NCBI GenBank assembly: GCA_023429375.1
Contig: JAEYVY010000007.1
Span: forward strand, 659,218-723,217
Source of the DNA: Bacteroidota bacterium
GTDB lineage: Bacteria > Bacteroidota > Bacteroidia > Bacteroidales > Tannerellaceae
Length of the DNA: 64,000 nucleotides
Direction of reading: 5' to 3'
Positions 48,967-60,852 of this stretch are shown here, piece by piece. Below the pieces are notes generated by a model. That model was not told where the DNA came from. It ran no database searches and saw nothing but the letters and a program-made list of their open reading frames with translations. Every line of letters starts with the position of its first letter. Position 1 is the first letter of the stretch. The translations under genes were made by a program, and so were the position numbers.

Positions 48967-50541
48967 ATGAAAAGGGAGAACCAAATTAAGAAGATTGCAG
49001 ACTCAGCCATTGAATGGGATATTCTCGTGGTAGGTGGAGGTGCAACGGGAATTGGCATTGCTTTGGATGCTGCTTCACGAGGCTTTAGTGTCGCTTTGCT
49101 TGAACAATCCGACTTTACAAAAGCAACATCAAGTAGAAGTACCAAACTGGTGCATGGTGGTGTACGTTATTTAGCACAAGGAGACGTTGGCTTGGTGGTA
49201 GATGCTCTTCATGAAAGAGGATTTATGTTGAAAAGCGCGCCACATCTGGTAAAAGATCAGCGTTTTATTATTGGAGCCTACCGTTGGTGGGAAAAGATAT
49301 TTTATACCATCGGATTGACGATGTATGATATCTTGGCTGGTCGTCGTAGTTTCGGTCGCTCTTTGCCTATGCGCAAGAAGGATGTTATCCGTGAAATACC
49401 CGGTATAACCGAAAAAGGCCTTAGGGGAGGAATTGTCTATCATGACGGGCAGTTTGATGATTCTCGTATGGCTATTAATTTACTTCAGACTGCTATCGAA
49501 CACGGAGCAACAGCTGCTAACTATGTCAAAGTAACTGCACTCATGAAAAATGAAAATGGCCGCATTTGCGGTGCTGAAGCCATCGATGAACTTTCGGGTG
49601 AAATATATAAGATCAAGGCTCGATCAGTAATAAATGCAACGGGTATTTTTGTTGACGATCTGATGCAGATGGATGCACCCGAAAAAGAGAAGATAGTTCG
49701 CCCGAGTCAAGGTGTACATATTGTTGTAGACAAATCATTCTTAGGCGGTGATACGGCAATCATGATTCCTAAAACCAGCGATGGCCGTGTGATGTTTGGT
49801 GTGCCTTGGCATAATAAGGTGGTGTTAGGAACGACAGATACACCTATGAACGAGTTTGTGCTCGAACCGAAAGCCTTGGAAGAAGAAGTAGACTTTATAT
49901 TAAAAACATCAGGACTATATTTGAAAAAGCAACCTAAGCGTGAAGATGTGTTGTCTGTGTTCGCCGGATTACGTCCGCTGGCTGCGCCCAAGAAGACTTC
50001 AGACGGTAAGAAAACGAAAGAAATTTCACGAAGCCATAAAATAGTTACTTCGCCAAGCGGATTGTTGACAATTACCGGTGGTAAATGGACTACCTATCGT
50101 GGTATGGCTGAAGATGCTGTGAACAAAGCAATCGACCTATGCGGTTTGAAGTTTGTGCCTTGCAAAACAGACAAAATCCGCATCCATGGCTATCAAGAGC
50201 AAGTAGATAGGTCTAACTTTGCTTATGTATACGGTAGTGACTATCCAAAAGTTAAAGCGATAGAAGACGAAGCTCCTGAAAACGGAGATAAGCTACATCC
50301 GGATTATGACTACACCGTTGCTCAAGTAATCTGGGGTGTTCGCGAAGAAATGGCTATAACCCTCGATGATATTCTTTCCAGAAGACTCAGAATCACATTC
50401 TTGGATGCACGTGCTGCTATAGCGATGGCTCCTAAAGTGGCTGATATCATGATGAAAGAAATGGAAAAAGATGAAGCGTGGAAAGATCAGCAGATAAAAG
50501 AGTTTACTTTGTTAGCGAAAAACTATCTGCTCGAAGCCTAA
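48967..50541 (+). CDS. glpD: Glycerol-3-phosphate dehydrogenase (FAD)
   Basis: Oxidises glycerol 3-phosphate to dihydroxyacetone phosphate at the membrane and passes electrons to quinone. The 524 aa protein starts at ATG 48967; an upstream ATG at 48919 would begin inside the promoter. FAD-binding DILVVGGGATGIGIALDAA is at about residue 20, followed by TKATSSRSTKLVHGGVRYL, and the C-terminal GlpD domain (VREEMAITLDDILSRRLRITFLDARAA). First gene of glpDKF, next to the DeoR-type regulator. Confidence 0.94.
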   Translation: MKRENQIKKIADSAIEWDILVVGGGATGIGIALDAASRGFSVALLEQSDFTKATSSRSTKLVHGGVRYLAQGDVGLVVDALHERGFMLKSAPHLVKDQRFIIGAYRWWEKIFYTIGLTMYDILAGRRSFGRSLPMRKKDVIREIPGITEKGLRGGIVYHDGQFDDSRMAINLLQTAIEHGATAANYVKVTALMKNENGRICGAEAIDELSGEIYKIKARSVINATGIFVDDLMQMDAPEKEKIVRPSQGVHIVVDKSFLGGDTAIMIPKTSDGRVMFGVPWHNKVVLGTTDTPMNEFVLEPKALEEEVDFILKTSGLYLKKQPKREDVLSVFAGLRPLAAPKKTSDGKKTKEISRSHKIVTSPSGLLTITGGKWTTYRGMAEDAVNKAIDLCGLKFVPCKTDKIRIHGYQEQVDRSNFAYVYGSDYPKVKAIEDEAPENGDKLHPDYDYTVAQVIWGVREEMAITLDDILSRRLRITFLDARAAIAMAPKVADIMMKEMEKDEAWKDQQIKEFTLLAKNYLLEA

Positions 50542-50598
50542 AAATCTGAGAAGATATTTCTATTTTTGAATTTTGGTTAACCTGATATTGAGAAACAC

Positions 50599-52086
50599 AT
50601 GAAAGAATACATTTTGGCCTTTGACGCCGGAACAACTAGCTCCAGAGCAATTCTTTTCGATAAAAGCGGAAAGATATGTTCTGTAGCGCAAAAAGAATTT
50701 ACACAATACTTTCCGCAAAGCGGTTGGGTAGAACATGACCCTCGTGAGATTTGGTCATCGCAAGCAGCCGTTGCAGCCGAAGCAATAACCAAGATAGGTG
50801 TAAACGGACAGAATATCGCCGGTATAGGGATTACCAATCAGCGCGAAACGACGATTGTTTGGGATAGAGAGACGGGAGAACCCGTTTACAATGCTATCGT
50901 TTGGCAAGATCGTCGCACGTCTGAATACTGTGATCAGTTAAAGAACGAAGGTCTTTTGCAGACCATCAAGGATAAAACCGGATTGATTATCGATGCCTAT
51001 TTTAGTGCCACAAAAGTAAAGTGGATCCTAGACAATGTGGCAGGAGCGCGTGAGAAAGCCGAAGCCGGTAAGTTGGTATTCGGAACCGTAGACACCTGGA
51101 TTGTATGGCAGCTGACACGTGGTGAAGTGCATGTAACCGATGTTTCGAATGCTTCACGTACGATGTTGTTTAATATCCATACGATGGAGTGGGATGATGA
51201 GTTGTTGAAACTCTTCAATATCCCTAAATCGATGATGCCCGAAGTGCGTCAGTCCAGTGAAGTATACGGATATACGAAGACAACTATATTCGCTACCAAA
51301 GTTCCAATTGCGGGGATTGCGGGAGACCAACAGGCTGCGCTGTTCGGACAAATGTGTGTCGATCCCGGTATGGTAAAAAATACCTATGGAACAGGATGCT
51401 TTATTTTGATGAACACTGGCGAGAAAACAGTTGCTTCGAAAAACAATCTGATAACAACAGTAGCTTGGAAGATAAACGGCAAAGTCTGCTATGCACTTGA
51501 AGGCAGTATATTTGTTGGAGGAGCTATCGTTCAATGGCTGCGTGATGGATTGAATGTTATTCAATCGTCTGCCGAAGTTGAGAAATTGGCTACATCGGTA
51601 AAAGATAATGGAGGCGTTTATTTTGTTCCTGCGTTGACCGGATTAGGCGCACCGCATTGGGATCAATATGCGCGAGGCACTATTGTTGGTATCTCACGAG
51701 GCACGACAGCCGGACATATTGCCCGTGCTGCACTTGAAGGAATTGCCTACCAGACGATGGATGTAATCAATGCCATGGTATTGGATGCTGGTGTAGGATT
51801 GAAAGAATTGCGTGTAGACGGTGGAGCAGCCAAGAATAATCTGCTGATGCAGTTCCAGGCTGATGTATTAGGACAGACGGTGATACGTCCGCAAACAACT
51901 GAGACAACAGCATTGGGTGCGGCTTATTTAGCAGGATTGGCCGTAGGATATTGGGGCAGTCTGGATGAAATAAAAGCACAATGGCATATCGATCAGACTT
52001 TCGAGCCCGATTTAAAGAAAGATATGCATTTGGCTAAGAAGCAATGGAATGAAGCTGTGCATCGTGCCCAGTCCTGGATTAAATAA
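50599..52086 (+). CDS. glpK: Glycerol kinase
   Basis: Phosphorylates glycerol with ATP, the first step after uptake. The 495 aa FGGY kinase starts [18 protein letters not shown], has [13 protein letters not shown], the signature segment [12 protein letters not shown] and the late [18 protein letters not shown]. Length is standard. It follows glpD by 57 bases and precedes glpF by 20, so it belongs to one operon. Confidence 0.96.
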   Translation: MKEYILAFDAGTTSSRAILFDKSGKICSVAQKEFTQYFPQSGWVEHDPREIWSSQAAVAAEAITKIGVNGQNIAGIGITNQRETTIVWDRETGEPVYNAIVWQDRRTSEYCDQLKNEGLLQTIKDKTGLIIDAYFSATKVKWILDNVAGAREKAEAGKLVFGTVDTWIVWQLTRGEVHVTDVSNASRTMLFNIHTMEWDDELLKLFNIPKSMMPEVRQSSEVYGYTKTTIFATKVPIAGIAGDQQAALFGQMCVDPGMVKNTYGTGCFILMNTGEKTVASKNNLITTVAWKINGKVCYALEGSIFVGGAIVQWLRDGLNVIQSSAEVEKLATSVKDNGGVYFVPALTGLGAPHWDQYARGTIVGISRGTTAGHIARAALEGIAYQTMDVINAMVLDAGVGLKELRVDGGAAKNNLLMQFQADVLGQTVIRPQTTETTALGAAYLAGLAVGYWGSLDEIKAQWHIDQTFEPDLKKDMHLAKKQWNEAVHRAQSWIK

Positions 52087-52106
52087 CCCTTACAAATAGA
52101 TACGAC

Positions 52107-52802
52107 ATGGGACTAGACTTATTGTTTGAATTTATTGGTACAGCGATATTAATCCTGTTGGGAGACGGCGTAGTCGCTAATGTGATTTTGAAAGGCACGA
52201 AGGGGCATAATTCGGGATGGATTGTTATTACTATAGCTTGGGGCTTGGCAGTATTTGTAGCTGCCTTTATCTCAGCACCCTATTCCGGAGCACATTTAAA
52301 CCCGGCACTAACGGTGGGTCTGGCACTTGCCGGATCATTTGATGGGAATGTGATAGGTTATATCATTGCACAGATGCTTGGTGGTGTATTTGGGGCTTCG
52401 TTGGTATACTTATATTACAAACCTCATTTCGATGTGGAGGAAGACAGTACGACTAAGTTAGGCGTATTCTGTACGATTCCGGCCATACGTAACTATACCT
52501 ACAATTTTATAAGTGAACTTATCGGAACCTATTTGCTTGTTTTTGGTATTCTGTTTGTTGCAGGATCCGAAATGGCTGGGCCGTATCCGGTTGCTTTACT
52601 TATTGTGGTGATAGGTATGTCATTAGGAGGGACAACAGGTTATGCCATTAATCCGGCTCGTGACCTTGGGCCTCGAATTGCACATGCCATTCTGCCTATC
52701 AAGGGCAAAAGAGATAGCGATTGGGCCTATTCGTGGGTGCCTATTGTTGGTCCGGTTGTAGGAGCTATATTGGCTGCAGGAAGTTATTTGTTGATTGTTT
52801 GA
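52107..52802 (+). CDS. glpF: Glycerol facilitator (aquaglyceroporin)
   Basis: Channel for glycerol across the inner membrane, 231 aa with six hydrophobic helices. Both NPA boxes are present: SGAHLNPALTVG and GYAINPARDLGPR. The aspartate directly after the second box (NPARD) marks a glycerol channel rather than a water channel. Last gene of the glp operon, followed by a hairpin terminator. Confidence 0.95.
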   Translation: MGLDLLFEFIGTAILILLGDGVVANVILKGTKGHNSGWIVITIAWGLAVFVAAFISAPYSGAHLNPALTVGLALAGSFDGNVIGYIIAQMLGGVFGASLVYLYYKPHFDVEEDSTTKLGVFCTIPAIRNYTYNFISELIGTYLLVFGILFVAGSEMAGPYPVALLIVVIGMSLGGTTGYAINPARDLGPRIAHAILPIKGKRDSDWAYSWVPIVGPVVGAILAAGSYLLIV

Positions 52803-52828
52803 TCAGATAAAGGTTAATAAGCATATAA

Positions 52829-52860
52829 AAAGGCGGTTTGGATTTCCAAACCGCCTTTTA
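52829..52860. terminator. Terminator between glpF and fba
   Basis: Stem GGCGGTTTGG / CCAAACCGCC around ATTT, flanked by A and T runs, between convergent genes. Confidence 0.85.
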
Positions 52861-52881
52861 TGTTATTGTGAAGTAAAAGGA

Positions 52882-53877
52882 TTAAAGCTTGTTAGCTGAA
52901 CCTAATACGTTTTCGATTTTGTGTTTGTACAACTTCTTCATGTTGTCACGAGCTGGACCTAAGTACTTACGTGGGTCGAATTCAGCTGGCTTAGTAGCAA
53001 ATGTTTCGCGGATAGCAGCAGTCATTGCCAAACGGCTGTCTGAGTCGATGTTGATCTTACATACAGCAGAAGCAGCAGCTTTACGCAATTGTTCTTCAGG
53101 AATACCGATAGCATCTTTCAATGCACCACCGTATTTGTTGATTGTAGCCACTTCTTCTTGTGGAACTGAAGAAGCACCGTGTAATACGATAGGGAATCCA
53201 GGAAGTTCTTTTTCACAACCTTCCAATACGTCGAAACGAAGAGGAGGAGGGATAAGGATACCGTTTTCGTCACGAGTACATTGATCTGGAGTAAATTTGT
53301 TTGCTCCGTGAGAAGTACCGATAGAGATAGCTAAAGAGTCGCAACCCGTTTTTGTAACGAAGTCAACTACTTCTTCAGGTTTAGTATATGTATGGTGTTC
53401 TGCAGAAACTTCATCTTCTACACCGGCAAGGATACCAAGTTCACCTTCAACTGTTACATCGAACTGGTGAGCGTATTCAACTACTTTCTTAGTCAAAGCT
53501 ACGTTTTCATCATAAGGCAAGTGAGATCCGTCGATCATAACAGAAGAGAATCCCATGTCAATACAGCTCTTGCAAGTTTCAAAAGAGTCACCGTGGTCCA
53601 AGTGAAGCACAATCTGTGGATTTTTGCAGCCTAATTCTTTTGCATATTCAACAGCACCTTCAGCCATGTAGCGAAGAAGTGTTTGATTTGCATACTGACG
53701 TGCTCCCTTAGAAACCTGTAGGATCACTGGAGAATTAGTTTCAGCAGCAGCCTGGATGATTGCTTGAAGCTGTTCCATATTGTTGAAGTTAAAAGCAGGG
53801 ATTGCATATCCGCCCTTAACTGCCTTCGCGAACATTTCCTTAGTGTTCACCAAGCCTAATTGTTTGTAACTTAGCAT
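52882..53877 (-). CDS. fba: Class II fructose-bisphosphate aldolase
   Basis: Zinc-dependent glycolytic aldolase splitting fructose 1,6-bisphosphate. The 331 aa protein has the zinc histidines in VLHLDHGDSFE, the segments MIDGSHLPYDENV and VEGELGILAGVEDE, LVLHGASSVP with the next ligand, and the late KINIDSDSRLAMTAAIR. Single gene on the minus strand facing away from rpmE2; a -7 box lies 41 bases upstream of its start. Confidence 0.95.
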   Translation of the reverse strand: MLSYKQLGLVNTKEMFAKAVKGGYAIPAFNFNNMEQLQAIIQAAAETNSPVILQVSKGARQYANQTLLRYMAEGAVEYAKELGCKNPQIVLHLDHGDSFETCKSCIDMGFSSVMIDGSHLPYDENVALTKKVVEYAHQFDVTVEGELGILAGVEDEVSAEHHTYTKPEEVVDFVTKTGCDSLAISIGTSHGANKFTPDQCTRDENGILIPPPLRFDVLEGCEKELPGFPIVLHGASSVPQEEVATINKYGGALKDAIGIPEEQLRKAAASAVCKINIDSDSRLAMTAAIRETFATKPAEFDPRKYLGPARDNMKKLYKHKIENVLGSANKL

Positions 53878-53917
53878 TGTTATATGTATTATTACGTTAT
53901 TGATTATAAAACTTGTA

Positions 53918-53925
53918 CAAAGATA
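53918..53925 (-). promoter_or_regulatory. fba -7 box (TATCTTTG) with flanking inverted repeat
   Basis: Exact TAnnTTTG on the minus strand. An inverted repeat AGTATG-N8-CATACT (53942-53961) lies just upstream, where the -33 box would be; a TTTG is missing there, so an activator or repressor site is possible. Confidence 0.5.
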
Positions 53926-54008
53926 TAAATATTACACGTACAGTATGCTATTTAACATACTAAAATAACACAAAACAATATTATAAATGAAAAAATACGT
54001 CCTATTTC

Positions 54009-54039
54009 TTTGTTTCTTCATGATGAATGAATACCTTTG
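54009..54039 (+). promoter_or_regulatory. rpmE2 promoter
   Basis: TTTG (54009-54012), 19 bases, TACCTTTG (54032-54039): exact match to the Bacteroidetes consensus. Confidence 0.75.
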
Positions 54040-54101
54040 CAAGCCAATTTACCGGTTACCAGCTGAATAAAAACAGGAAATAATTAAAATAAGATAAAGC
54101 A

Positions 54102-54356
54102 ATGAAACAAGGTATTCACCCTGAAAACTATCGTCCGGTTGTATTTAAAGATATGTCAAACGACGATACGTTTATTACGCGTTCAACAATCAACGCAAAA
54201 GAAACAATCGAAATCGACGGTGTTACATATCCGTTAGTAAAAATAGAAATCTCAAATACTTCTCACCCGTTCTATACCGGTAAATCTAAACTGGTGGATA
54301 CTGCAGGACGTGTTGACAAGTTCATGAGCCGCTACGGTAATCGTAACAAGAAATAA
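54102..54356 (+). CDS. rpmE2: 50S ribosomal protein L31 type B
   Basis: Ribosomal protein of 84 aa with the type B pattern [21 protein letters not shown] and [24 protein letters not shown]. The zinc-binding cysteines of type A L31 are absent, so this is the zinc-free form. It has its own perfect promoter and a hairpin terminator, and it borders the CRISPR region. Confidence 0.95.
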   Translation: MKQGIHPENYRPVVFKDMSNDDTFITRSTINAKETIEIDGVTYPLVKIEISNTSHPFYTGKSKLVDTAGRVDKFMSRYGNRNKK

Positions 54357-54393
54357 GAATTACCTTTTTGAGGTATTTCTAAAGAAATGTAAA

Positions 54394-54424
54394 AAAGCTG
54401 CCCTTTTCAGGGTGGCTTTTTTTG
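54394..54424 (+). terminator. Terminator after rpmE2
   Basis: Stem AGCTGCCCT / AGGGTGGCT (with G-T pairs) around TTTC, then seven T. Confidence 0.75.
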
Positions 54425-54446
54425 TGCTTTCTAATTAAATTATCTA

Positions 54447-54659
54447 TATGTTGTAAAATGCTGATTTATAGAGGTGTAAAAACATCCCGATCGTTTTTAA
54501 AAAACACCTCGATCGTTTTTAAAAAAGATAGGGATGCTTTTTAAAAACGTTCGAGGTGTTTTTTTTACATCATCGTGGCAATGAAAATCAATGTGTTGTG
54601 ATTTTAAATTGACATCGAGATGAGACGAAATTTCACAACTTTTATTTTTATTAATAAAA
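54447..54659 (+). repeat. Dispersed non-coding element, copy B (22-base units)
   Basis: Second copy of the element at 13544-13743. Head TATGTTGTAAAATGCTGAT (54447-54465, one change from copy A) and AGAGGTGTAAAAAC. Four contiguous 22-base units follow: 54477-54498, 54499-54520 (direct), 54521-54542 and 54543-54564 (inverted). Units 1 and 3 pair through CATCCC/GGGATG; units 2 and 4 through AAAAAACACCTCGA and its complement. The tail repeats ATGAAAATCAA (16 bases after the units, as in copy A) and AAATTGACATCGAGATGA. The rest of the gap, 54660-54837, shows nothing I can identify. Confidence 0.8.
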
Positions 54660-54837
54660 GTGAATACAATTATGGTTTATTGTGAAATAATTCATTAAGT
54701 TTGAAGCTGAACGATATTTGGCATCAAAGGGGTGTAGTTTTATTGAAAGTAATAGGTCAAAGATAAAGAGTAAAACCTCTTAAACGAAACAGACTGATTT
54801 CGTATATTCCCAATTTCGATGAATTAATAGACCCTGA

Positions 54838-54923
54838 TAAAAAGAAGTAGAGCGACATAAATGTCGCCCGCCCCAAATGTTTTCACAACGGAATAATCCT
54901 TATTGTGAATTGCTTTCAAATTG
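54838..54923 (-). ncRNA. tracrRNA of the type II-C CRISPR system
   Basis: The minus strand reads anti-repeat AATTTGAAAGCAATTCACAA (54922-54903), a 20-base perfect complement to one end of the CRISPR repeat. The nexus AATAAGGATTATTCCGTTG follows, very like other tracrRNAs. A GCGACAT-AA-ATGTCGC hairpin (54852-54867) then leads into CTACTTCTTTTT, a terminator. Length is about 86 bases. It runs away from cas9 and has its own promoter. The 5' end is inferred from the promoter. Confidence 0.9.
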
Positions 54924-54927
54924 ATGA

Positions 54928-54958
54928 CAAATATATTCATTTAGTTTAGAATAGCAAA
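54928..54958 (-). promoter_or_regulatory. tracrRNA promoter
   Basis: On the minus strand TTTG (54955-54958), 19 bases, TATATTTG (54928-54935): exact Bacteroidetes consensus, with the anti-repeat starting six bases later. Confidence 0.85.
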
Positions 54959-55001
54959 TATTTGATTAAAATAATACTCTGTTAAAAAAAATTCTAATAC
55001 T

Positions 55002-58000
55002 ATGAAACGGATTTTAGGATTAGACCTGGGTACCAATAGTGTTGGCTGGGCGCTTATAGTGAATGATTTTCAAAATAATCAAGGAGAAATCTTAGGAATC
55101 GGCAGTCGGATAATACCAATGAGTCAAGAAATAATTGGGAATTTTGATAGTGGGAATTCTGTGTCTCAAACAGCAGAACGTACTGGTTACAGAGGTGTAA
55201 GACGGCTGCGTGAGAGACAATTATTACGCCGACAACGATTGCACAGGGTGCTTAATGTATTAGGATTTCTTCCGGAACATTATGCTAAACATATAGATTT
55301 TCAGAAGAGACCAGGTCAATTTATAGATGATACTGAACCTAAAATAGCATGGAAGAAAAACGCATTAGGGAACTATGAATTTATTTTTAAAGATTCATTT
55401 AACGAGATGTTGGATGATTTTAAGAAGAATGGGCAAACTTCTAAAATCCCTTATGATTGGACTATTTTTTATCTGCGTAAAAAGGCATTAAGCAATAAAA
55501 TAAGTAAAGAAGAACTGGCTTGGTTAATACTCAATTTTAACCAAAAACGAGGCTATTATCAGCTCAGAGGTGAGGAAGAAGAAGAAAATAGCAATAAGAT
55601 AGTGGAATATCATTCTTTAAAGGTGGTTGATGTCGTGTCAGATGGAGCCCCTAATAGTAAAGGGGATATTTGGTATTCATTACATCTTGAAAATGGCTGG
55701 ATTTATCGTAGGTCAAGTAAAATCCCAATGGATGATTGGAAAGATAAAGTACGTGACTTTATTGTGACTACGGAGTTAGATAAAGACGGTAATGTAGCTA
55801 AGAATAAAGATGGAAATGAAAAACGATCATTCCGTGCTCCGAGTGAAGGTGATTGGTTATTGCTGAAGAAAAAAACAGAATCTGAAATAGAACATTCCAG
55901 AAAAACGGTGGGTGCTTATATCTATGATAACTTGATAATTAACCCCTCTCAAAAGATAAATGGTAAATTAGTACGAACGGTTGAACGGAAGTTTTATAAG
56001 CGTGAGCTTATTGAAATATTGAAGAAACAGATAGAATTGCAACCGGAATTATTTACAGAAGAATTATATACTGACTGTGTAAGAGAACTATATCGAAGTA
56101 ATGAAGAACATCAATTTATATTAAGTAAAAAAGATTTTCTTCATTTATTGGTAGAAGATATCATATTCTATCAGCGTCCATTACGTAGTCAGAAGTCTAG
56201 TATTGGAAATTGTAGTTTTGAATATCAAAAATATAAAGATAAAGACGGTAATGAAATAAAGTCTTATATAAAGGCGACACCAAAATCTAACCCTTATTTT
56301 CAGGAATTTAGGATATGGCAATGGATGTATAATCTGAAAATAGTTAAGTGTGAAGATGACGAAAATGTAACGGACAGTTTGATCGGAAATACGGAAGACA
56401 AAGAGGCTTTGTTTAGCTTTTTAAACTCCCGGAAAGAGATTGATCAGTCAACTTTATTACAGTTTTTACTTAAAAGGAAAGATATTAAAGATAAAAAAGC
56501 AGTAGAAAAATATCGATGGAACTACGTGGAAGATAAGCGATATCCATGTAATGAAACTGTGTCAGATATAGTTGCCCGCTTAAATAAAGTAGTACAACTG
56601 CCAGCTAATTTTTTAACTCCGGAAATGGCCTATCGACTTTGGCATATTATTTATTCCGTTACCGATAAAGTGGAATTTGAATCGGCTCTTAGAACATTTG
56701 CCATGAAGCATGCTCTTCATGTAGAATCGTTTGTGGATGCGTTTAAAAAAATGCCTCCCTATAAGAGTGATTACGCCCAATTTTCAGAAAAAGCGATAAA
56801 GAAATTATTGCCCTTAATGAGAATAGGAAATTATTGGCAATATGAGTCTATAGATTTAAATACCCGTGAAAGAATAGAAAAAATTATCACAGGCGAATGT
56901 GATGAAACAATTAGTAATAAAGTTCGAGACGAAGTAACAAACTTAAAACAAGAATCGGATTTTCAAGGATTACCTCTTTATCTGGCTCAATACGTAGTTT
57001 ACAATAGACATTCCGAACCAGAAAAAGCAGATAGATGGAGCACTATTCATGATCTTGAGAAATATATAGCTGATTTTAAGCAACATTCCTTGCGCAACCC
57101 GATTGTAGAGCAAGTAATATTAGAAACCCTTAGGGTGGTTAGAGATATTTGGACGCAATTCGGACATGGAGAAAGAAGATTTTTTGATGAGATTCATGTC
57201 GAATTAGGTAGGGAATTGAAAAAAACAGCTGACGAAAGAAAGCGAATTACCGAAAGAGTACGTGATAATGAGAATACGAACATACGTATCAAAGCCCTAC
57301 TTGCAGAATTAAGTAATGACAGTAAGATTGAAAGCGTACGTCCTAATTCGCCTTATCAGCAAGAACTCCTTAAAATTTACGAAGAATATGTTTTGTCTAC
57401 TTTATCAGACGATGATGTAGATAAAGATTTTGTGATGAAAATGAGCAAAACGCCATTACCGACTTCGTCTGAATTGAATAGGTATAAACTTTGGCTCGAA
57501 CAAAAATACCGTTCTCCTTATACAGGTCAAATCATACCACTCAGTAAGCTTTTTACAGATGCGTATCAGATTGAACATGTTATTCCTCAAAGCCGGTATT
57601 TTGACGATAGCTATTCGAATAAAGTAATTTGTGAATCTGCTGTCAATAAGCTAAAAGACAAGCAACTTGGGCTGGAATTTATTAAGAATCATCACGGAGA
57701 AATTGTTGAAACCGGGCTTGGACAATCTGTGAAAATCTTAGAACTAGAAGCGTATACAGAGTTTGTAAAGCAGAATTATCGAAACAATCGACTCAAAAGG
57801 GATAAACTTTTGATGGAAGATATTCCTGAAAAAATGATTGAAAGGCAGCTAAATGATACGCGATATATTAGTAAATTGATTAGTCAGGTTTTGTCGAATA
57901 TTGTGCGTGAAGATAGCAATGACGAGGGATTAAATTCAAAAAATTTGATTCCTGTTACAGGTCAAATCACTACTCAACTAAAGAAAGATTGGGGTTTAAA

Positions 58001-59464
58001 TGGTTTATGGAGTGACCTGGTGTTGCCTCGATTTGAACGAATGAATCAACTAACAGAATCTAATTTGTATACAACATGGAATGAGAATCTAAAAAAATTC
58101 TTGCCAACAGTACCATTGGCATTTTCAAAAGGATTTCAAATAAAAAGAATTGATCATCGACACCATGCCATGGATGCACTAGTCATTGCTTGTACAACAC
58201 GTGATCATGTTAACTTACTTAATAATCAAGCCGCCAGATCTAATTCTGAATTTTCTCGTTATGATTTACAGTTTAAGTTGCGAGAGAGAGTAGATTGGGT
58301 GGATAATAATAGGGTGAAGCGAGTCAAGTTTGGTCTATTTAAAAAACCATGGGATAACTTTTATTGGGATGCTAAGACAGCGTTGGAACATATCGTTGTT
58401 AGCTTTAAGCAGAATTTGCGTGTTATTAATAAGGCTACAAATAAGTATACTAAATATTTGAATGGCAAGAAAGTAAAAGAAACGCAACATGGTGTGAATT
58501 GGGCGATTAGAAAACCACTACATAAGGAAACCGTCTTTGCAAGAATTGCTGTTCGAAAAGTAAAGACAGTAAGGTTTTCTGAAGCAATAAAGGATTGGAA
58601 GAATATAGTGGATAAAGAATTGAAGAAGGAAATTAAAAACGTAATTGCTCTTTATAGTGGCCAATTTGATGAAAAAACAATAAACAATTATTTTAAAACC
58701 AGGAAATATAAGTTTAACGATGTTGATATATCAAAAGTAGAAGTATATTATTTTGATCAGGATATTTCTGCTGTAAGGAAACCTATTGATTCCTCATTTA
58801 CAGAAAAGAAAATAATGGAATCAGTCGCTGATAGTGGCATTCAGAAAATACTAATCAACCATTTGTATGCCAATGCAAATGATCCTAATGTAGCCTTTTC
58901 GCCAGAAGGGATTGAAGAGATGAATAAAAACATTATTCAACTAAATGACGGTAAATTCCATCAGCCTATCAATAAAGTTCGTGTAACAGAGATCTTAGGA
59001 AACAAATTCCCGGTAGGTCAATCGGGTAATAAAAACGTAAAATATGTAGAAGCGGCTAAGGGTACAAATCTATATTTTGCCATTTATGTTGACGAAAATG
59101 GTAAACGGACATTTGATTCTGTTCCTTTGAATATTGTTGTTGAACGATTAAAAGGAGGATTGAGTCCAGTACCTGAGCATAATGAAAAAGGGGATAGGCT
59201 ATTGTTTTACTTATCACCGAATGATTTAGTGTATTTACCAGAATCTGACGAACAGGTTCAAAGCATAAAGAGAGAAAGGATTTATAAAATGGTGAGTAGC
59301 TCAGGAAATCAGTGTTTTTTTATTCGTCATGATTGTTCTGTGCCTATTGTGAATAAAGTAGAATACTCACCTCTTAATAAAATGGAAAGGGCTATTACCG
59401 GTGAAATGATTAAAGAAACTTGTGTAAAGCTAAAAGTTGATAGATTGGGAAATATTGAACTAAT

Positions 59465-59468
<4 letters not shown>
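55002..59468 (+). CDS. cas9: Cas9, type II-C CRISPR effector nuclease
   Basis: RNA-guided DNA nuclease, 1488 aa. RuvC-I is at the start (ILGLDLGTNSVGWA, D8). The arginine-rich bridge helix is at about 63-85 (RGVRRLRERQLLRRQRLHRV). RuvC-II has E734 in IHVELGREL. The HNH domain has H859 in QIEHVIPQSRYFDDS. RuvC-III has D1058 in HRHHAMDALVIA. All catalytic residues are present, so it should be active. The II-C assignment rests on the cas9-cas1-cas2 set without csn2 or cas4. It is longer than compact II-C enzymes (about 1050-1100 aa), as in other Bacteroidetes. The gene ends in an ATGA overlap with cas1. Confidence 0.97.
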
Positions 59469-60744
<1,276 letters not shown>

Positions 60745-60783
60745 AACAATAAAATCCAGCTTTATAAACTGGATTTTATTGTT
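60745..60783 (+). terminator. Hairpin terminator of the cas operon
   Basis: Perfect 15-base inverted repeat (60745-60759 and 60769-60783) starting directly after the cas2 stop; core AAAATCCAG / CTGGATTTT, then TTGTTTCTT. It separates cas from the array. Confidence 0.8.
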
Positions 60784-60838
60784 TCTTAAAGTGATTTTTT
60801 ATTTCCAAAAACGCATCTAATGCTCACTGTTTTAGTTA

Positions 60839-60850
60839 GATACGCGTATC
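60839..60850. other. Perfect palindrome at the cas-side array edge
   Basis: GATACGCGTATC, two bases before the first repeat. It may be part of the leader or integration signal. No function is shown. Confidence 0.4.
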
Positions 60851-60852
60851 GT

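Noticed and set aside
54903..54999. tracrRNA on the plus strand just before cas9
   Set aside because: The plus strand copy of this stretch is identical in sense to the crRNA repeat end, not complementary; the nexus and terminator exist only on the minus strand.
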